From NCBI RefSeq assembly GCF_000196235.1, contig NC_008541.1:1798001-1862000 (forward strand): 64,000 nucleotides of DNA, read 5' to 3'. Position numbers and translations under genes: made by a program. The notes beneath the pieces were generated by a model that had not been told where the DNA came from, searched no databases, and was given only the letters and a program-made list of their open reading frames with translations. Shown piece by piece: positions 27,569 to 36,412 of this stretch (position 1 is its first letter; each line of letters starts with the position of its first letter). This DNA is from Arthrobacter sp. FB24 (GTDB taxonomy: Bacteria; Actinomycetota; Actinomycetes; Actinomycetales; Micrococcaceae).

Positions 27569-29047
27569 TTAGTCGCCGCGTGCGCCGAAAACTATTTCAT
27601 CCCAGCTGGGCACGCTGGAGCGTTTGGGCTTTGAAGGCTGCCGTTCCGGCTGATCGGCTTCCCGGTCGTTCCGGGCGGCGTCGTTCCTGGCAGTGTCACT
27701 CCGGGCAGCGTCATTCCTGGCGGCGGCCGGTGCATCCTCCCGGGGGCGGCGGGGGCTCCCGCCTCCCAGCAGTTCATCCAGGCCCACGTTCGGCGCGGAT
27801 TCGCGGTTCCAGCCGGACTGTCGGGCGGGCGCCGTTTCCCTCACGGGAGCGGATTCTGCGCCGGGGGCTTCATCGCGCTGCGGGCCGCCGGGTGCTTCCG
27901 GCATGCTGCCGGACTCTTCGGCGGTTTGTTCGTCCTGGCCCGTCACCGGGCGCAGCGGTGAGGCCACGATGGTGATTTCACGGGTTTCCGTGCTGACGCC
28001 GTCGTGGAGTTTCAGCCGTTCATCGTCGTCGCCGGTGTGCCGGGGAGCCAGGCTCAGGCGGGACAGCATGGAGGCTCGCATCTCACGCTTGCGGGTGAAA
28101 GAATCTCCCTGGGCGGCAGGTGCAGCGGCTTCTTCGCCGTTTTCCGCCCCGGCCGCACTCTCGTCTGCCTCGGGTTCGCCGGCTACTTCGGACGGACGCG
28201 GATGGGCCGCCGGAACACCGTTGGTGAGGAGCATAGCCAAGGCGTCGTCGCCGTCTTCGTCTACGCCCAGCCGTTGGCCGCGGCGTGACCGCAGCATGTC
28301 GAGCAGGCCGTCCGGGTCCTTTCCGGGCTGGCCGGACGCCGTCCGCGCGGCCGCTGCCTCTGCGTCCGTCTCAAAGTCGAACGGGCGATCGGAAACCGCT
28401 GACAGGCGGCGGGCAGGTACCGGTCCGTCGAGCGGTTCCAGCTCGCTGAGCTGCTGCGCCCAGCGGTTGGCGTTTTGCAGCGACTTGCGCGCAGGACTGA
28501 ACGTCCACATGGCCGGCGGTTCCTCGCCGATGCTGGTGTGTCGGCCGGGATTGGTCTCGAAGCGGGCAACCACTGTCCACGTACCGTCCGGGCGCCGCCA
28601 GGAGTCCCATTCGACGGTGGAGGACTCGATGCCGTGGGCGTTGAGCCGGTGAGCCACCATGTCACCGAGCGTGGCGGGGTTGTCCCCGAAGGCGGAGCGG
28701 TAGACGTCGTGGCCCGGTGCCGGCGAGGCCACTTCGATTTTTCTGGCCTGCTGTGCCACGTAGTCGCGTTCAGCCAGCACAGGGCCCTCATAACGCTGGA
28801 CCTTGGCCAGGGGAATGCCTGAGAGTTCTGATACCTCGGCGGCCGTTGCACCGCCTCTGATGCGCGCCTGGATGTCCCGCGGGGACATGGCGACGGGCGC
28901 CACCGAAGCGGCAACTTTCGCCGGAGAGCGGCTGGCCGCGAGCCGGAGAGCTTCGTCGATCGGCAGCTGGAACATCTCGCCGCCGGTGCCGCTCAACAGG
29001 AGATGCTCTCCGTCGTCGTGGACGCCTACAAGCCGTAGATCCTGCAT
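27569..29047 (-). CDS. sepH: Septation protein SepH (DUF3071)
   Basis: A 492-residue actinobacterial cell-division protein. From knowledge of Streptomyces, SepH binds FtsZ and promotes ring assembly. Start ATG 29047 (MQDLRLVGVHDDGEHLLL) has GGAGGA upstream. The DUF3071 domain (about 1-165) includes a helix-turn-helix-like segment, ARIRGGATAAEVSELSGIPLAKVQRYEG. A long acidic, Ala/Pro-rich region follows, and the chain ends in the conserved short block SVPSWDEIVFGARGD. The disordered part carries a four-unit RNDAA-type repeat. It is divergent from the DUF4193 gene. Confidence 0.9.
   Translation of the reverse strand: MQDLRLVGVHDDGEHLLLSGTGGEMFQLPIDEALRLAASRSPAKVAASVAPVAMSPRDIQARIRGGATAAEVSELSGIPLAKVQRYEGPVLAERDYVAQQARKIEVASPAPGHDVYRSAFGDNPATLGDMVAHRLNAHGIESSTVEWDSWRRPDGTWTVVARFETNPGRHTSIGEEPPAMWTFSPARKSLQNANRWAQQLSELEPLDGPVPARRLSAVSDRPFDFETDAEAAAARTASGQPGKDPDGLLDMLRSRRGQRLGVDEDGDDALAMLLTNGVPAAHPRPSEVAGEPEADESAAGAENGEEAAAPAAQGDSFTRKREMRASMLSRLSLAPRHTGDDDERLKLHDGVSTETREITIVASPLRPVTGQDEQTAEESGSMPEAPGGPQRDEAPGAESAPVRETAPARQSGWNRESAPNVGLDELLGGGSPRRPREDAPAAARNDAARSDTARNDAARNDREADQPERQPSKPKRSSVPSWDEIVFGARGD
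27665..27724 (-). repeat. Four 15-base tandem repeats in sepH
   Basis: Four imperfect 15-base units encode RNDAA/RSDTA/RNDAA/RND-like pentapeptides in the disordered part of SepH, near the C-terminus. Length variation between strains is expected at such repeats. Confidence 0.75.
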
Positions 29048-29404
29048 ACAAATCCTCCACCCTGGCATTACTGACATTCGAAACTCTGCCACCCGGCAGT
29101 AGCTTTTCCGGGGAGGGGAGAGGGCGCGCCGCGATATTCCGCGACTTTCCGGGGTTTCCTGTGCCCCTGGCCTGCCTGCGTTCCGTCCTGATCAGGCGTT
29201 CGCCGGGAATCCACCGAGGAAGCTCTCGCTTTCAAGGACCGCCTGGGGAAAAATGGGCGCCTGAGCCGGGCACAAAACCAGGCCACCCGGCGTTTACATC
29301 GGTGAACCGGACCGCGGACCACCCAGCGGGAGCCAACGCTCCCGAAGCGCAGTACCCCCGAACCGGCGAACCCACCGAACAAAGCGGAGTGTGAACAGAA
29401 ACTA
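29048..29404. other. Divergent intergenic region sepH / DUF4193
   Basis: These 357 bases have no gene that I can support. They must hold two divergent promoters. GGAGGA at about 29053-29058 is the sepH ribosome site. On the right the DUF4193 start lacks a well-spaced Shine-Dalgarno. I see no convincing -35/-10 pair, palindrome or terminator. Confidence 0.5.
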
Positions 29405-29704
29405 ATGGCGACAGATTACGATGCGCCGCGGAAGTCAGAAGAGGAACTGAACGAGGATTCCATCGAGGAACTGAAGACCAGGCGCGCGGACAAACCGACG
29501 GCGGTAGTGGATGAAGACGAATCCGACCTGGCCGAAGGCTACGAACTGCCGGGTGCGGACCTGTCCGGCGAGGAACTCCTGGTACGCGTCCTGCCGGCCC
29601 AGGCGGATGAATTCACCTGCTCGTCATGCTTCCTGGTCCGTCACCGCTCACAGATCGCCCGGGAAAAGGACGGCCTGCTGTTCTGTAAGGATTGCGAGGG
29701 CTGA
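29405..29704 (+). CDS. DUF4193 family protein
   Basis: A 99-residue acidic protein (MATDYDAPRKSEEELNEDSIEELKTRR) of actinobacterial family DUF4193. The C-terminal part has a zinc-ribbon-like pair of CxxC motifs, FTCSSCFLVRH and LFCKDCEG, about 30 residues apart. Function unknown. Its position next to sepH, DUF3093 and dut is a conserved actinobacterial arrangement. Confidence 0.9.
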   Translation: MATDYDAPRKSEEELNEDSIEELKTRRADKPTAVVDEDESDLAEGYELPGADLSGEELLVRVLPAQADEFTCSSCFLVRHRSQIAREKDGLLFCKDCEG

Positions 29705-29719
29705 CAGCCGGGGTTGTCC

Positions 29720-30208
29720 TCAAGCCTTGGTCAGTGCGGCCGCCAGTTGCGCCGGGCGCCGTGTGGAAGCCAGCCAGTAGGGAGTCGGATCGGAAGGGTC
29801 GGTGATCTCGATCCTCACCACCGGGTCCACCCAGCCGCGGATGCATAGGTATGCCAGTCCGTTCAGGCGCGGGCCGCGCTCAGCCGTCGCGTCCTTCCCG
29901 CTAAACGGGGTCACACTGCCTACATAGCGACGCTCGATAGTGGCCCGTCCCACCTGCAGCGTGTCCGCCGTCACCGTGATGGAGGGCGTGGACAGGACCA
30001 GCAGCACCGTGATGATGGCGAACAGCACCAGCGCCGCCGTGATGCCGGCCGTCATGCTGATCGGGGCGAAAACAAGGATGCCGGCGCCGGACAGCCCGGC
30101 CGCCACCAGCCAGATCCACGGACTGGGGCGGAGCTTCTCGCTGTATACAACGGTTGTTCCGCGGGGTGTGCTGTTGGGGGCAGGCACAGCTGCACTAGAT
30201 TCCGGCAT
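29720..30208 (-). CDS. DUF3093 membrane protein
   Basis: A 162-residue protein with two adjacent hydrophobic helices (about 32-50 and 54-72, WIWLVAAGLSGAGILVF and ITAALVLFAIITVLLVL) and a C-terminal soluble part containing YLCIRGWVDPVVRIEITDPSDPTPYWLASTRRP, diagnostic of DUF3093. Small PH-like domains of this kind sit on the cytoplasmic side of the membrane; the exact role is unknown. It ends 16 bases from the DUF4193 stop (convergent) and is divergent from dut. Confidence 0.88.
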   Translation of the reverse strand: MPESSAAVPAPNSTPRGTTVVYSEKLRPSPWIWLVAAGLSGAGILVFAPISMTAGITAALVLFAIITVLLVLSTPSITVTADTLQVGRATIERRYVGSVTPFSGKDATAERGPRLNGLAYLCIRGWVDPVVRIEITDPSDPTPYWLASTRRPAQLAAALTKA

Positions 30209-30308
30209 AGGCCCAGCTTTCCACTTTTCCCGGGGTATTTCACCTTGGCCGGGCGCCCGACGGCGCCAGCCGCGGCTAGGCCCCGACGCGCCGCTGGCGT
30301 TAGAGTGA

Positions 30309-30863
30309 ATGACTGTGACTGAAGAAACTGCAGCCGTGAGTACTTTGCCGTCGGACTCCCCGGAGGGCAGCGCCGCCGCCTACGGATCGCCCACGCTGTC
30401 CGTACAGCTGAAAATGCTCGACGCCGGCCTCGAAGCCCCGTCCTACGCCCATCCCGGCGACGCCGGAGCCGACTTGCGGGCCCGAGAGGATGTGGTCCTC
30501 GAACCGGGTGAACGCCGGCTGGTGCCCACCGGAGTCTCGATCGCCCTGCCGAACGGTTTCGTCGCACTTATCCACCCGCGTTCCGGGCTCGCCACCAAGC
30601 ACGGACTGACAGTGGTCAACGCCCCCGGAACGGTCGATGCCGGATACCGCGGAGAGATCGCCGTGACGCTGCTGAACACGGACCGGGAGAAGTCCATTGA
30701 GCTTCGTCGCGGCGATAGAATTGCACAGATGGTCATTCAGCGCGTGGAGTACGCACAGTTTGTGGCCGTTGCGGAATTGAGCGACTCGGTCCGCGGTGAC
30801 GGCGGCTTCGGTTCCACCGGCGGATTCGGTGTGGCCGGCGGCGTCGCTACACCTCAGGCCTAG
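30309..30863 (+). CDS. dut: dUTP diphosphatase
   Basis: A 184-residue trimeric dUTPase (dUTP to dUMP + PPi), keeping uracil out of DNA and feeding dTMP synthesis. All five motifs are readable: HPGDAGADLRA, IHPRSGLATKHG, NAPGTVDAGYRGEI, RRGDRIAQMVIQ and the C-terminal arm GDGGFGSTGGFG. The N-terminal ~30 residues are a variable extension. TAGAGT lies two bases before ATG 30309 and eight before an in-frame GTG 30315, so the true start may be GTG 30315 on a leaderless mRNA. Confidence 0.96.
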   Translation: MTVTEETAAVSTLPSDSPEGSAAAYGSPTLSVQLKMLDAGLEAPSYAHPGDAGADLRAREDVVLEPGERRLVPTGVSIALPNGFVALIHPRSGLATKHGLTVVNAPGTVDAGYRGEIAVTLLNTDREKSIELRRGDRIAQMVIQRVEYAQFVAVAELSDSVRGDGGFGSTGGFGVAGGVATPQA

Positions 30864-30958
30864 CCGCCGCGAGCCGCCCCGCTGTGCCGGTGCTGCATGG
30901 CTTACCGCGCGGCCCAGGTGGTACGGCGGGACAAGATCACAACTAAGGAGACAACCCG

Positions 30959-31663
30959 ATGGTTTTTGGGCGTGGCAAGAAGGCCAAGAAGGACCAGGCA
31001 GCAGAGCCCGGGGAAAGCCTGGAAACTGCAGACTCCGCTGAGGAGAACACCGGCCGGAAAGCCACGGGGCCTTTTGACGTCTCGGAAATCGACGGCACCG
31101 ACGGCTACGTGGACCTCGGCGCCCTGCTGATTGCACCGCGGGAAGGCCTCCAGCTGCGGCTCGAGATTGAGGAAGCCACGCAGCGGGTCGTCGCCGTCAC
31201 TATGGACCTTGACGGTTCGAGCCTCCAGCTCCAGGCCTTCGCTGCCCCGCGCACCGAGGGACTCTGGGACGAGATCCGTGAACAGATCGGGCAGTCCGTG
31301 GGAAGCCAGGGCGGTCAGGTCGAAGAGATCCCCGGTGTTTTCGGCACCGAACTCGTGGCTAAGCTTCCGGCAGGAACCGCCGACGGCGCGGGCGGCTACC
31401 GCGTAGCCCGCTTCATCGGCGTCGACGGTCCCCGCTGGTTCCTCCGCGGCGTATTGGGCGGCGAAGCTGCCTTGGACCGCGACGCCGCCGCGAACCTTGA
31501 ATCCCTGTTCCGGCAGATCGTCGTGGTCCGGGGCGAGAGCCCGATGCCCCCGCGCGACCTGCTCCAACTCCGCCTGCCGAAGGATTCCGCTCCTGCACCG
31601 CAGCAGGGCGCACCGGAATTCGAGCAGCCCGAGCGCGGACCGGAGATCACCCAGATTGGCTGA
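30959..31663 (+). CDS. DUF3710 domain-containing protein
   Basis: A 234-residue protein that starts MVFGRGKKAKKDQ and is recognised as DUF3710 from the region YVDLGALLIAPREGLQLRLEIEE through VEEIPGVFGTELVAKLPAG and RFIGVDGPRWFLRGVLGG. Soluble with a basic then acidic N-terminus; function unknown. AAGGAGA precedes ATG 30959. The stop overlaps the next gene by eight bases; dut, DUF3710, the OB-fold gene and DUF3159 run as one likely operon, as in other actinobacteria. Confidence 0.9.
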   Translation: MVFGRGKKAKKDQAAEPGESLETADSAEENTGRKATGPFDVSEIDGTDGYVDLGALLIAPREGLQLRLEIEEATQRVVAVTMDLDGSSLQLQAFAAPRTEGLWDEIREQIGQSVGSQGGQVEEIPGVFGTELVAKLPAGTADGAGGYRVARFIGVDGPRWFLRGVLGGEAALDRDAAANLESLFRQIVVVRGESPMPPRDLLQLRLPKDSAPAPQQGAPEFEQPERGPEITQIG

Positions 31664-32048
31664 TCCGGCCGGCGAATATCCCCGGCCCGAACTTTCCATT
31701 AGTGGATTGCCGGACCGTGGACGGGTGCTGTGCCGCGGCTTCATAGAGTCCGTCACGTACGTTCCGGCCGCCCAGATTGCCACGTTCACCGCGATCGTCA
31801 CGGACCATGACCTCCCGCGCACCAAGGGCGGACTTGCCCCGGTTGCCGCGGAACCGCCGTCGGCCCGTAAGCCCGGCGGATCGGGCCGGCGCGACCGGCT
31901 GCGGGTCGTGTGGCTGGGCCGGCGGCGGGTACCCGGTGTCGACCCGGGCTGCGAACTCCGGCTCGAAGGCATGCTCACAGTGCGCGACGGCCTCCCCACG
32001 ATGTTCAATCCCCGCTACGAAATACTGTCCCGCCAGGAGAACGAATGA
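31656..32048 (+). CDS. OB-fold nucleic-acid-binding-like protein
   Basis: A 130-residue protein (LADPAGEYPRPELSISGLP). The central part RVLCRGFIESVTYVPAAQIATFTAIVTDHD and the later LRVVWLGRRRVPGVDPGCELRLEG look like the strands of an OB fold, as in the gene found at this position in other actinobacteria. The start is TTG 31656, overlapping the DUF3710 stop; GGAG lies about ten bases upstream. The Pro/Arg-rich insert (about 55-75) is probably a loop. It ends in an ATGA overlap with the next gene. The nucleic-acid role is from the family, not shown. Confidence 0.8.
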   Translation: MADPAGEYPRPELSISGLPDRGRVLCRGFIESVTYVPAAQIATFTAIVTDHDLPRTKGGLAPVAAEPPSARKPGGSGRRDRLRVVWLGRRRVPGVDPGCELRLEGMLTVRDGLPTMFNPRYEILSRQENE

Positions 32049-32827
32049 CGACGTCCGAGAACCCGGACCCCGCTGCGGGCCCGGGCAAGCCGCGGCCCAC
32101 CCCGGAACCGCCTTCCGTGGCCGACCTTGCAGAAGGCTACGCCGTGAAGGCCGGCCTGCACCGGTCCAAGGACGGCAGCATCGACGTAGTCAAGAGCGCA
32201 GGCGGCGTCCAGGGCATCGCGGAGAGCATCGTCCCGGGACTCGTCTTCCTCGTGGCGTTCACCATCACCCGCGAGCTCACCCTGTCCTTGATAAGTGCGC
32301 TCGCTGCGGCGGCCGCATTCACTGTTGCCCGCCTCGTCCAACGGCGGCCGCTGACACAGGCGCTGGCCGGGATCGCCGGCGTCGGAATTTCCGCCTGGCT
32401 CGCGAACACCACCGGTAAGGCACAGGACTTTTACGTTCCGGGGTTCTTCACCAATGCGGCCTACATTGCCGGAATGGTGGTGTCCATCGCGCTCCGCTGG
32501 CCCGTCGCAGGCCTGCTGTTCGGTTTTATCCGGAACGAGGGCCTGGACTGGCGCAAGGACCCGGCCCGCGTCAGGGCCTACCGCCTGGGCACGTGGGTGA
32601 TCGTGGGTGTCCTGGCCCTGCGGCTGCTGGTCCAGGTGCCGCTGTACCTCCTCGGCGAACAGGGACTGGCCGGCCTCGCCACCACCAGGCTCATCATGGG
32701 TGCCCCGCTGTACATCCTGGGGATCTGGGTGGCATGGCTCATCACCAGGCCGGCAGTTCCGGTGGAGCCCAAGGCGCCGGCGGACCCGGGCGCACGTCCG
32801 CAGCCCGGACCTCCGCCGCTGCCTTAG
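32045..32827 (+). CDS. DUF3159 membrane protein
   Basis: A 260-residue protein of actinobacterial DUF3159. After a Pro-rich N-terminus come about five or six membrane helices (ESIVPGLVFLVAFTI, ALAAAAAFTVARLV, AAYIAGMVVSIAL, GTWVIVGVLALRLLV, APLYILGIWVAWLI). The FIRNEGLDWRKDP segment between helices is characteristic. ATG 32045 has AGGAGA upstream and overlaps the OB-fold gene stop. Function unknown. It ends nine bases from the convergent TrkA gene. Confidence 0.9.
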   Translation: MTTSENPDPAAGPGKPRPTPEPPSVADLAEGYAVKAGLHRSKDGSIDVVKSAGGVQGIAESIVPGLVFLVAFTITRELTLSLISALAAAAAFTVARLVQRRPLTQALAGIAGVGISAWLANTTGKAQDFYVPGFFTNAAYIAGMVVSIALRWPVAGLLFGFIRNEGLDWRKDPARVRAYRLGTWVIVGVLALRLLVQVPLYLLGEQGLAGLATTRLIMGAPLYILGIWVAWLITRPAVPVEPKAPADPGARPQPGPPPLP

Positions 32828-32836
32828 CCGTCGGAT

Positions 32837-33598
32837 CTAGCCGTCAAAACCGTCGTCCTCGGGGGCCTGCTGCTCCTGCTCGCGGACGGGCTGGCCGTCC
32901 TCCTGCCCTTCCAGAAGGTCCGCTTCCCGGTCCAGCTGCCGTTCGGGGGACAGTAGCGCCCTGAGGCCGTCTTCGGCAGCGATGGTGGTGACGAAGAAGA
33001 GTTCGTCACCGCCGTCGAGCACGTCATCCCGGCTGGGCGTGATGGGGGCCTGGTCGCGGAGGATCGCCACCAGCGTGGAATCCTCGGGCCAGTCAATGTC
33101 TCCCACGGTGACTCCGATGACGTGGGAGTCATGGGGCACGGTGAACTCGACGAGGGACGAAACCCCGGTCTGCAGGGTCAGCAGCCGGACGAGGTCACCG
33201 ATTTCCACCGCTTCCTCAACGAGGGCGGTCATGAGCTGCGGTGTGTTGACCGCGACGTCGACGCCCCAGGAGTCGTTGAACATCCAGTCGTTCTTGGGGT
33301 TGTTGACGCGTCCCACCGTGCGTCCGACGCCGAACTCGGTCTTTGCGAGCAGGGACACCACCAGGTTGACCTTGTCGTCTCCCGTGGCCGAAACCACGAC
33401 GTCGGCGTCATCGAGCTTGGCGTCCTGGAGCGTGCTCAGTTCGCAGGCATCGCCCACCAGCCAATGCGCGCCGCGCAGCCCGCTGCGGCCGATCACCTCC
33501 GGCTTCAGGTCGATCAGCAGGATTTCGTGTTTGTGGGAAAGAAGCTCACGGGCGATCGAGGAACCGACGCTCCCTGCCCCGACGATGACGACTTTCAC
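32837..33598 (-). CDS. TrkA/RCK-type potassium uptake regulator (second of pair)
   Basis: A 253-residue cytosolic RCK protein. RCK_N begins at MKVVIVGAGSVGSSIARELLSHKHEILLIDLK (NAD-type Rossmann GxGxxG); RCK_C follows from about residue 140 (EFTVPHDSHVIGVTVGDIDWPEDSTLVAIL). The C-terminus is Gln/Glu-rich. It begins one base after the other TrkA gene ends, so the two are co-transcribed. In M. tuberculosis the equivalents are called CeoB/CeoC. They gate a potassium permease by ligand binding; the adjacent KimA-like permease is the obvious partner. Confidence 0.88.
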   Translation of the reverse strand: MKVVIVGAGSVGSSIARELLSHKHEILLIDLKPEVIGRSGLRGAHWLVGDACELSTLQDAKLDDADVVVSATGDDKVNLVVSLLAKTEFGVGRTVGRVNNPKNDWMFNDSWGVDVAVNTPQLMTALVEEAVEIGDLVRLLTLQTGVSSLVEFTVPHDSHVIGVTVGDIDWPEDSTLVAILRDQAPITPSRDDVLDGGDELFFVTTIAAEDGLRALLSPERQLDREADLLEGQEDGQPVREQEQQAPEDDGFDG

Positions 33599-34270
33599 TT
33601 ACTGCTCCTTGGGTGGTTCTTTGGCAAGAATGTGGCCTACCTCGGCGCTGCGGTCCACCCGCAGCATGGCATGGACAGTGTCGCCCTCCTGGTAGGACGT
33701 GCCGGGGCCGGGCAGCATCCCCTCGCCGAACCTGGTCAGGTAGGCGATCCGGATGCCGGCGACCTTCTCGATTTCGGCCACTGAGTGCCCGATCCAGGAC
33801 GGATCGAGGTCGATTTCGGCGAGGACCAGCCGCCCGGAAGGCTCACGGAAGTCTCCGGCGAGGTGCTGCTCGGGGAGGATCCGGCGCAGCACCTGGTCGG
33901 CACTCCAGCGCACTGCCGCCACCGTCGGTATGCCCAGGCGCTGGTAGATCTCGGCGCGGCCGGGGTCGTAGATCCGGGCTACGACGTGGGGGACATGGAA
34001 CGTTTCGCGGGCAACCCGCGTGGCCAGGATGTTCGAGTTGTCTCCGCTGGACACTGCTGCGAAGGCGTAGGCCTCGCTGACGCCGGCCTGTTTCAGGGTT
34101 TCCCGGTCGAACCCGACTCCGGTGACCTTCCGGCCGGAAAAACCGGTGCGGAGCCTGCGAAAGGCACGGTCGTCCTGGTCGATGATGGCCACCGAATGGC
34201 CCGCATCCTCGAGGGTGTGCGCCAGCGTTGCTCCCACGCGGCCACAACCCATGATCACGAAGTGCGCCAC
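33599..34270 (-). CDS. TrkA/RCK-type potassium uptake regulator (first of pair)
   Basis: A 223-residue RCK protein: MAHFVIMGCGRVGATLAHTLEDAGHSVAIIDQDDRAFRRL is the Rossmann N-terminus and the RCK_C part covers about 135-215 (RLVLAEIDLDPSWIGHSVAEI). GTG 34270 has GAGGAGG five bases upstream. It is divergent from the permease gene at 34436 with a 165-base shared promoter region, and it is followed directly by its partner. Confidence 0.88.
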   Translation of the reverse strand: MAHFVIMGCGRVGATLAHTLEDAGHSVAIIDQDDRAFRRLRTGFSGRKVTGVGFDRETLKQAGVSEAYAFAAVSSGDNSNILATRVARETFHVPHVVARIYDPGRAEIYQRLGIPTVAAVRWSADQVLRRILPEQHLAGDFREPSGRLVLAEIDLDPSWIGHSVAEIEKVAGIRIAYLTRFGEGMLPGPGTSYQEGDTVHAMLRVDRSAEVGHILAKEPPKEQ

Positions 34271-34400
34271 CGTGCCTCCTCAGTCTTTTTCCTGTTGCTC
34301 CGTAAGACTCTACCGGCCGTCCGGGCTGCCCGTTCCGGTGTCCGGCAGATCCCGCGTGCGGCCCCGCGGGCAACCGCGGAGCCAACAGCCGGATGCTGTC

Positions 34401-34429
34401 ATGACATCGCGTCCGAATCAGACTAGCTT
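34401..34429 (+). promoter_or_regulatory. Predicted leaderless promoter of the KimA-like permease
   Basis: ATGACA (-35, five of six) at 34401-34406, a 17-base spacer and TAGCTT (-10) at 34424-34429, then six bases and GTG 34436. This is the best complete example in the window of the leaderless layout. Confidence 0.6.
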
Positions 34430-34435
34430 TGTGGA

Positions 34436-36412
34436 GTGCTGACAATATTGAATGCCGTGAAACGGGTTCTCGTGGGACGGCCATTCCGCAATGACCGGCT
34501 GGCCCATACCTTGCTGCCAAAGCGGATCGCGCTTCCGGTCTTCGCCTCCGACGCCCTGTCCTCGGTGGCCTATGCGCCCGACGAGATCCTCCTGACCCTG
34601 GCCCTGGCGGGTGTGAGCGCCGTGGCGTTTTCACCCTGGGTGGGGCTGGCCGTCATGGTAGTGCTGTTGACCGTCGTCGCGTCCTACCGGCAGAACGTCC
34701 ACGCTTACCCCTCCGGCGGCGGCGACTACGAGATCGCCAACGAAAACCTGGGCAAGTACGCGGGACTGACAGTCGCGTCCGCATTGTTGGTGGACTATGT
34801 ACTCACGGTTGCCGTCTCCATGTCATCCGCTGCAACCTACCTCACCACCGCGGTCCCGGCGCTGCACGGCCAGCAGGCATTGATTGCCACCGTGGGCGTC
34901 ATCATTTTGGCGTTGGTGAACCTGCGCGGCATCAAGGAAGCGGGAAGCGTCTTCGCTGTCCCCACGTACATTTTCATGGCCTCCATTCTCGGGATGACTG
35001 CCGTCGGCGTCTTCCAGGCCCTCACCGGCCAGTTGGGAAAGGCGCCGTCTGCCGACTTCACGATTGTTCCGGCCGCCGGATTCGACGAAGGGCTGGTGGG
35101 ACTGGCCGGGGCGTTCCTGTTGCTGCGGGCGTTCTCCTCGGGCGCAGCCGCCCTGACCGGGGTGGAAGCCATCAGCAACGGCGTCCCCAATTTCCAGAAA
35201 CCGAAGAGCAAGAACGCCGCGACCACCCTGCTTCTGCTCGGCGTCATCGCCGCCTCCATGCTGGCCGGCATCATCTACCTGGCGAACGCCACGAAGGTGC
35301 ACATCGTTCTGGACCCCGCCACGGAATTCCTGCTCAACGGGCAGCCGCTCCCGGAAAACTACATCCAAAGCCCGGCCATCAGCCAGATAGCCCAGACCAT
35401 CTTCGGACCCGGCTCAGTGCTGTTCTACATCGTCGTTGCAGCAACCGGCGTGATCCTGGTCTTTGCCTCCAACACGGCGTTCAACGGCTTTCCGGTACTG
35501 GGCTCGATCCTGGCCCAGGACGGCTACCTGCCGCGCCAGCTGCGCACCCGCGGGGACCGGCTGGCGTTCAGCAACGGCGTCCTGGCCCTCGCCGCAGGCG
35601 CCCTCGTGCTCATCCTGTCGTTCAACGCCGACGTCACCAAGCTCATCCAGCTGTACATCGTCGGCGTCTTCATCTCGTTCACGATGAGCCAGCTCGGCAT
35701 GATCCGGCACTGGGGCCGGGAGCTGAAGCTCGCCAGGGACCCCGCCGTCAAGCTGCGCATGCTCAAGTCCCGCATCATCAATACGATCGGCTTCGGCATG
35801 ACGGCGCTGGTCCTGGTGATCGTGCTGATCACCAAGTTCGAACAGGGGGCCTGGATCGCCCTGCTGGCGATGTTCGTGCTCTTCCTCATCATGTGGAGCA
35901 TCCGCGCGCACTACGACAACGTGGCCAAGGAACTGGCCGTGGATGAGGATTCCTCGCCCCGCGCCCTGCCGTCACGGGTCCACGCCGTGCTGCTGGTTTC
36001 CCACGTCCGCAAACCCGTTCTGCGGGCACTCGCCTACGCCCGGGCGTCGCGGCCCTCCCGGCTTGATGCCATCACGGTGGACATCAACTCCGAAGAGACC
36101 GCGCACACCCTGGCCGACTGGGAGAAACTGGAAATTCCGGTGCCGCTGACGGTGCTCGCCAGCCCGTACCGCGAAACGGTGACCCCCATCATGGAATACG
36201 TGAAGAACATGCGGCGGGATTCGCCCCGGGACCTGATCGTGGTCTACATCCCCGAGTACGTGGTGGGCAAATGGTGGGAACAGCTGGTCCATAACCAGAC
36301 CGCCCTGCGGATCAAAACCCGCCTCCATTTCGAGCCGGGAGTCATGGTGGCCAGCGTGCCGTGGCAACTGAAATCGTCCGAAGAAGCCAAGAAATTGCAG
36401 GATATCCAATGA
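34436..36412 (+). CDS. APC-superfamily permease, KimA-like potassium importer
   Basis: A 658-residue permease with about twelve helices (to residue ~500) and a cytosolic C-terminal domain. The N-terminus VKRVLVGRPFRNDRL then FASDALSSVAYAPDEIL resembles KimA (KUP family) of Bacillus. D39 and Y46 in that motif, and D120-Y121 in LLVDYVLTVAVSM, correspond by position to KimA potassium-binding residues as I recall them. Neighbouring RCK genes on the opposite strand support potassium transport. Start GTG 34436 is probably leaderless. General databases would call it 'APC family permease'; the potassium role is inference. The stop overlaps the methyltransferase start (ATGA). Confidence 0.85.
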   Translation: MLTILNAVKRVLVGRPFRNDRLAHTLLPKRIALPVFASDALSSVAYAPDEILLTLALAGVSAVAFSPWVGLAVMVVLLTVVASYRQNVHAYPSGGGDYEIANENLGKYAGLTVASALLVDYVLTVAVSMSSAATYLTTAVPALHGQQALIATVGVIILALVNLRGIKEAGSVFAVPTYIFMASILGMTAVGVFQALTGQLGKAPSADFTIVPAAGFDEGLVGLAGAFLLLRAFSSGAAALTGVEAISNGVPNFQKPKSKNAATTLLLLGVIAASMLAGIIYLANATKVHIVLDPATEFLLNGQPLPENYIQSPAISQIAQTIFGPGSVLFYIVVAATGVILVFASNTAFNGFPVLGSILAQDGYLPRQLRTRGDRLAFSNGVLALAAGALVLILSFNADVTKLIQLYIVGVFISFTMSQLGMIRHWGRELKLARDPAVKLRMLKSRIINTIGFGMTALVLVIVLITKFEQGAWIALLAMFVLFLIMWSIRAHYDNVAKELAVDEDSSPRALPSRVHAVLLVSHVRKPVLRALAYARASRPSRLDAITVDINSEETAHTLADWEKLEIPVPLTVLASPYRETVTPIMEYVKNMRRDSPRDLIVVYIPEYVVGKWWEQLVHNQTALRIKTRLHFEPGVMVASVPWQLKSSEEAKKLQDIQ

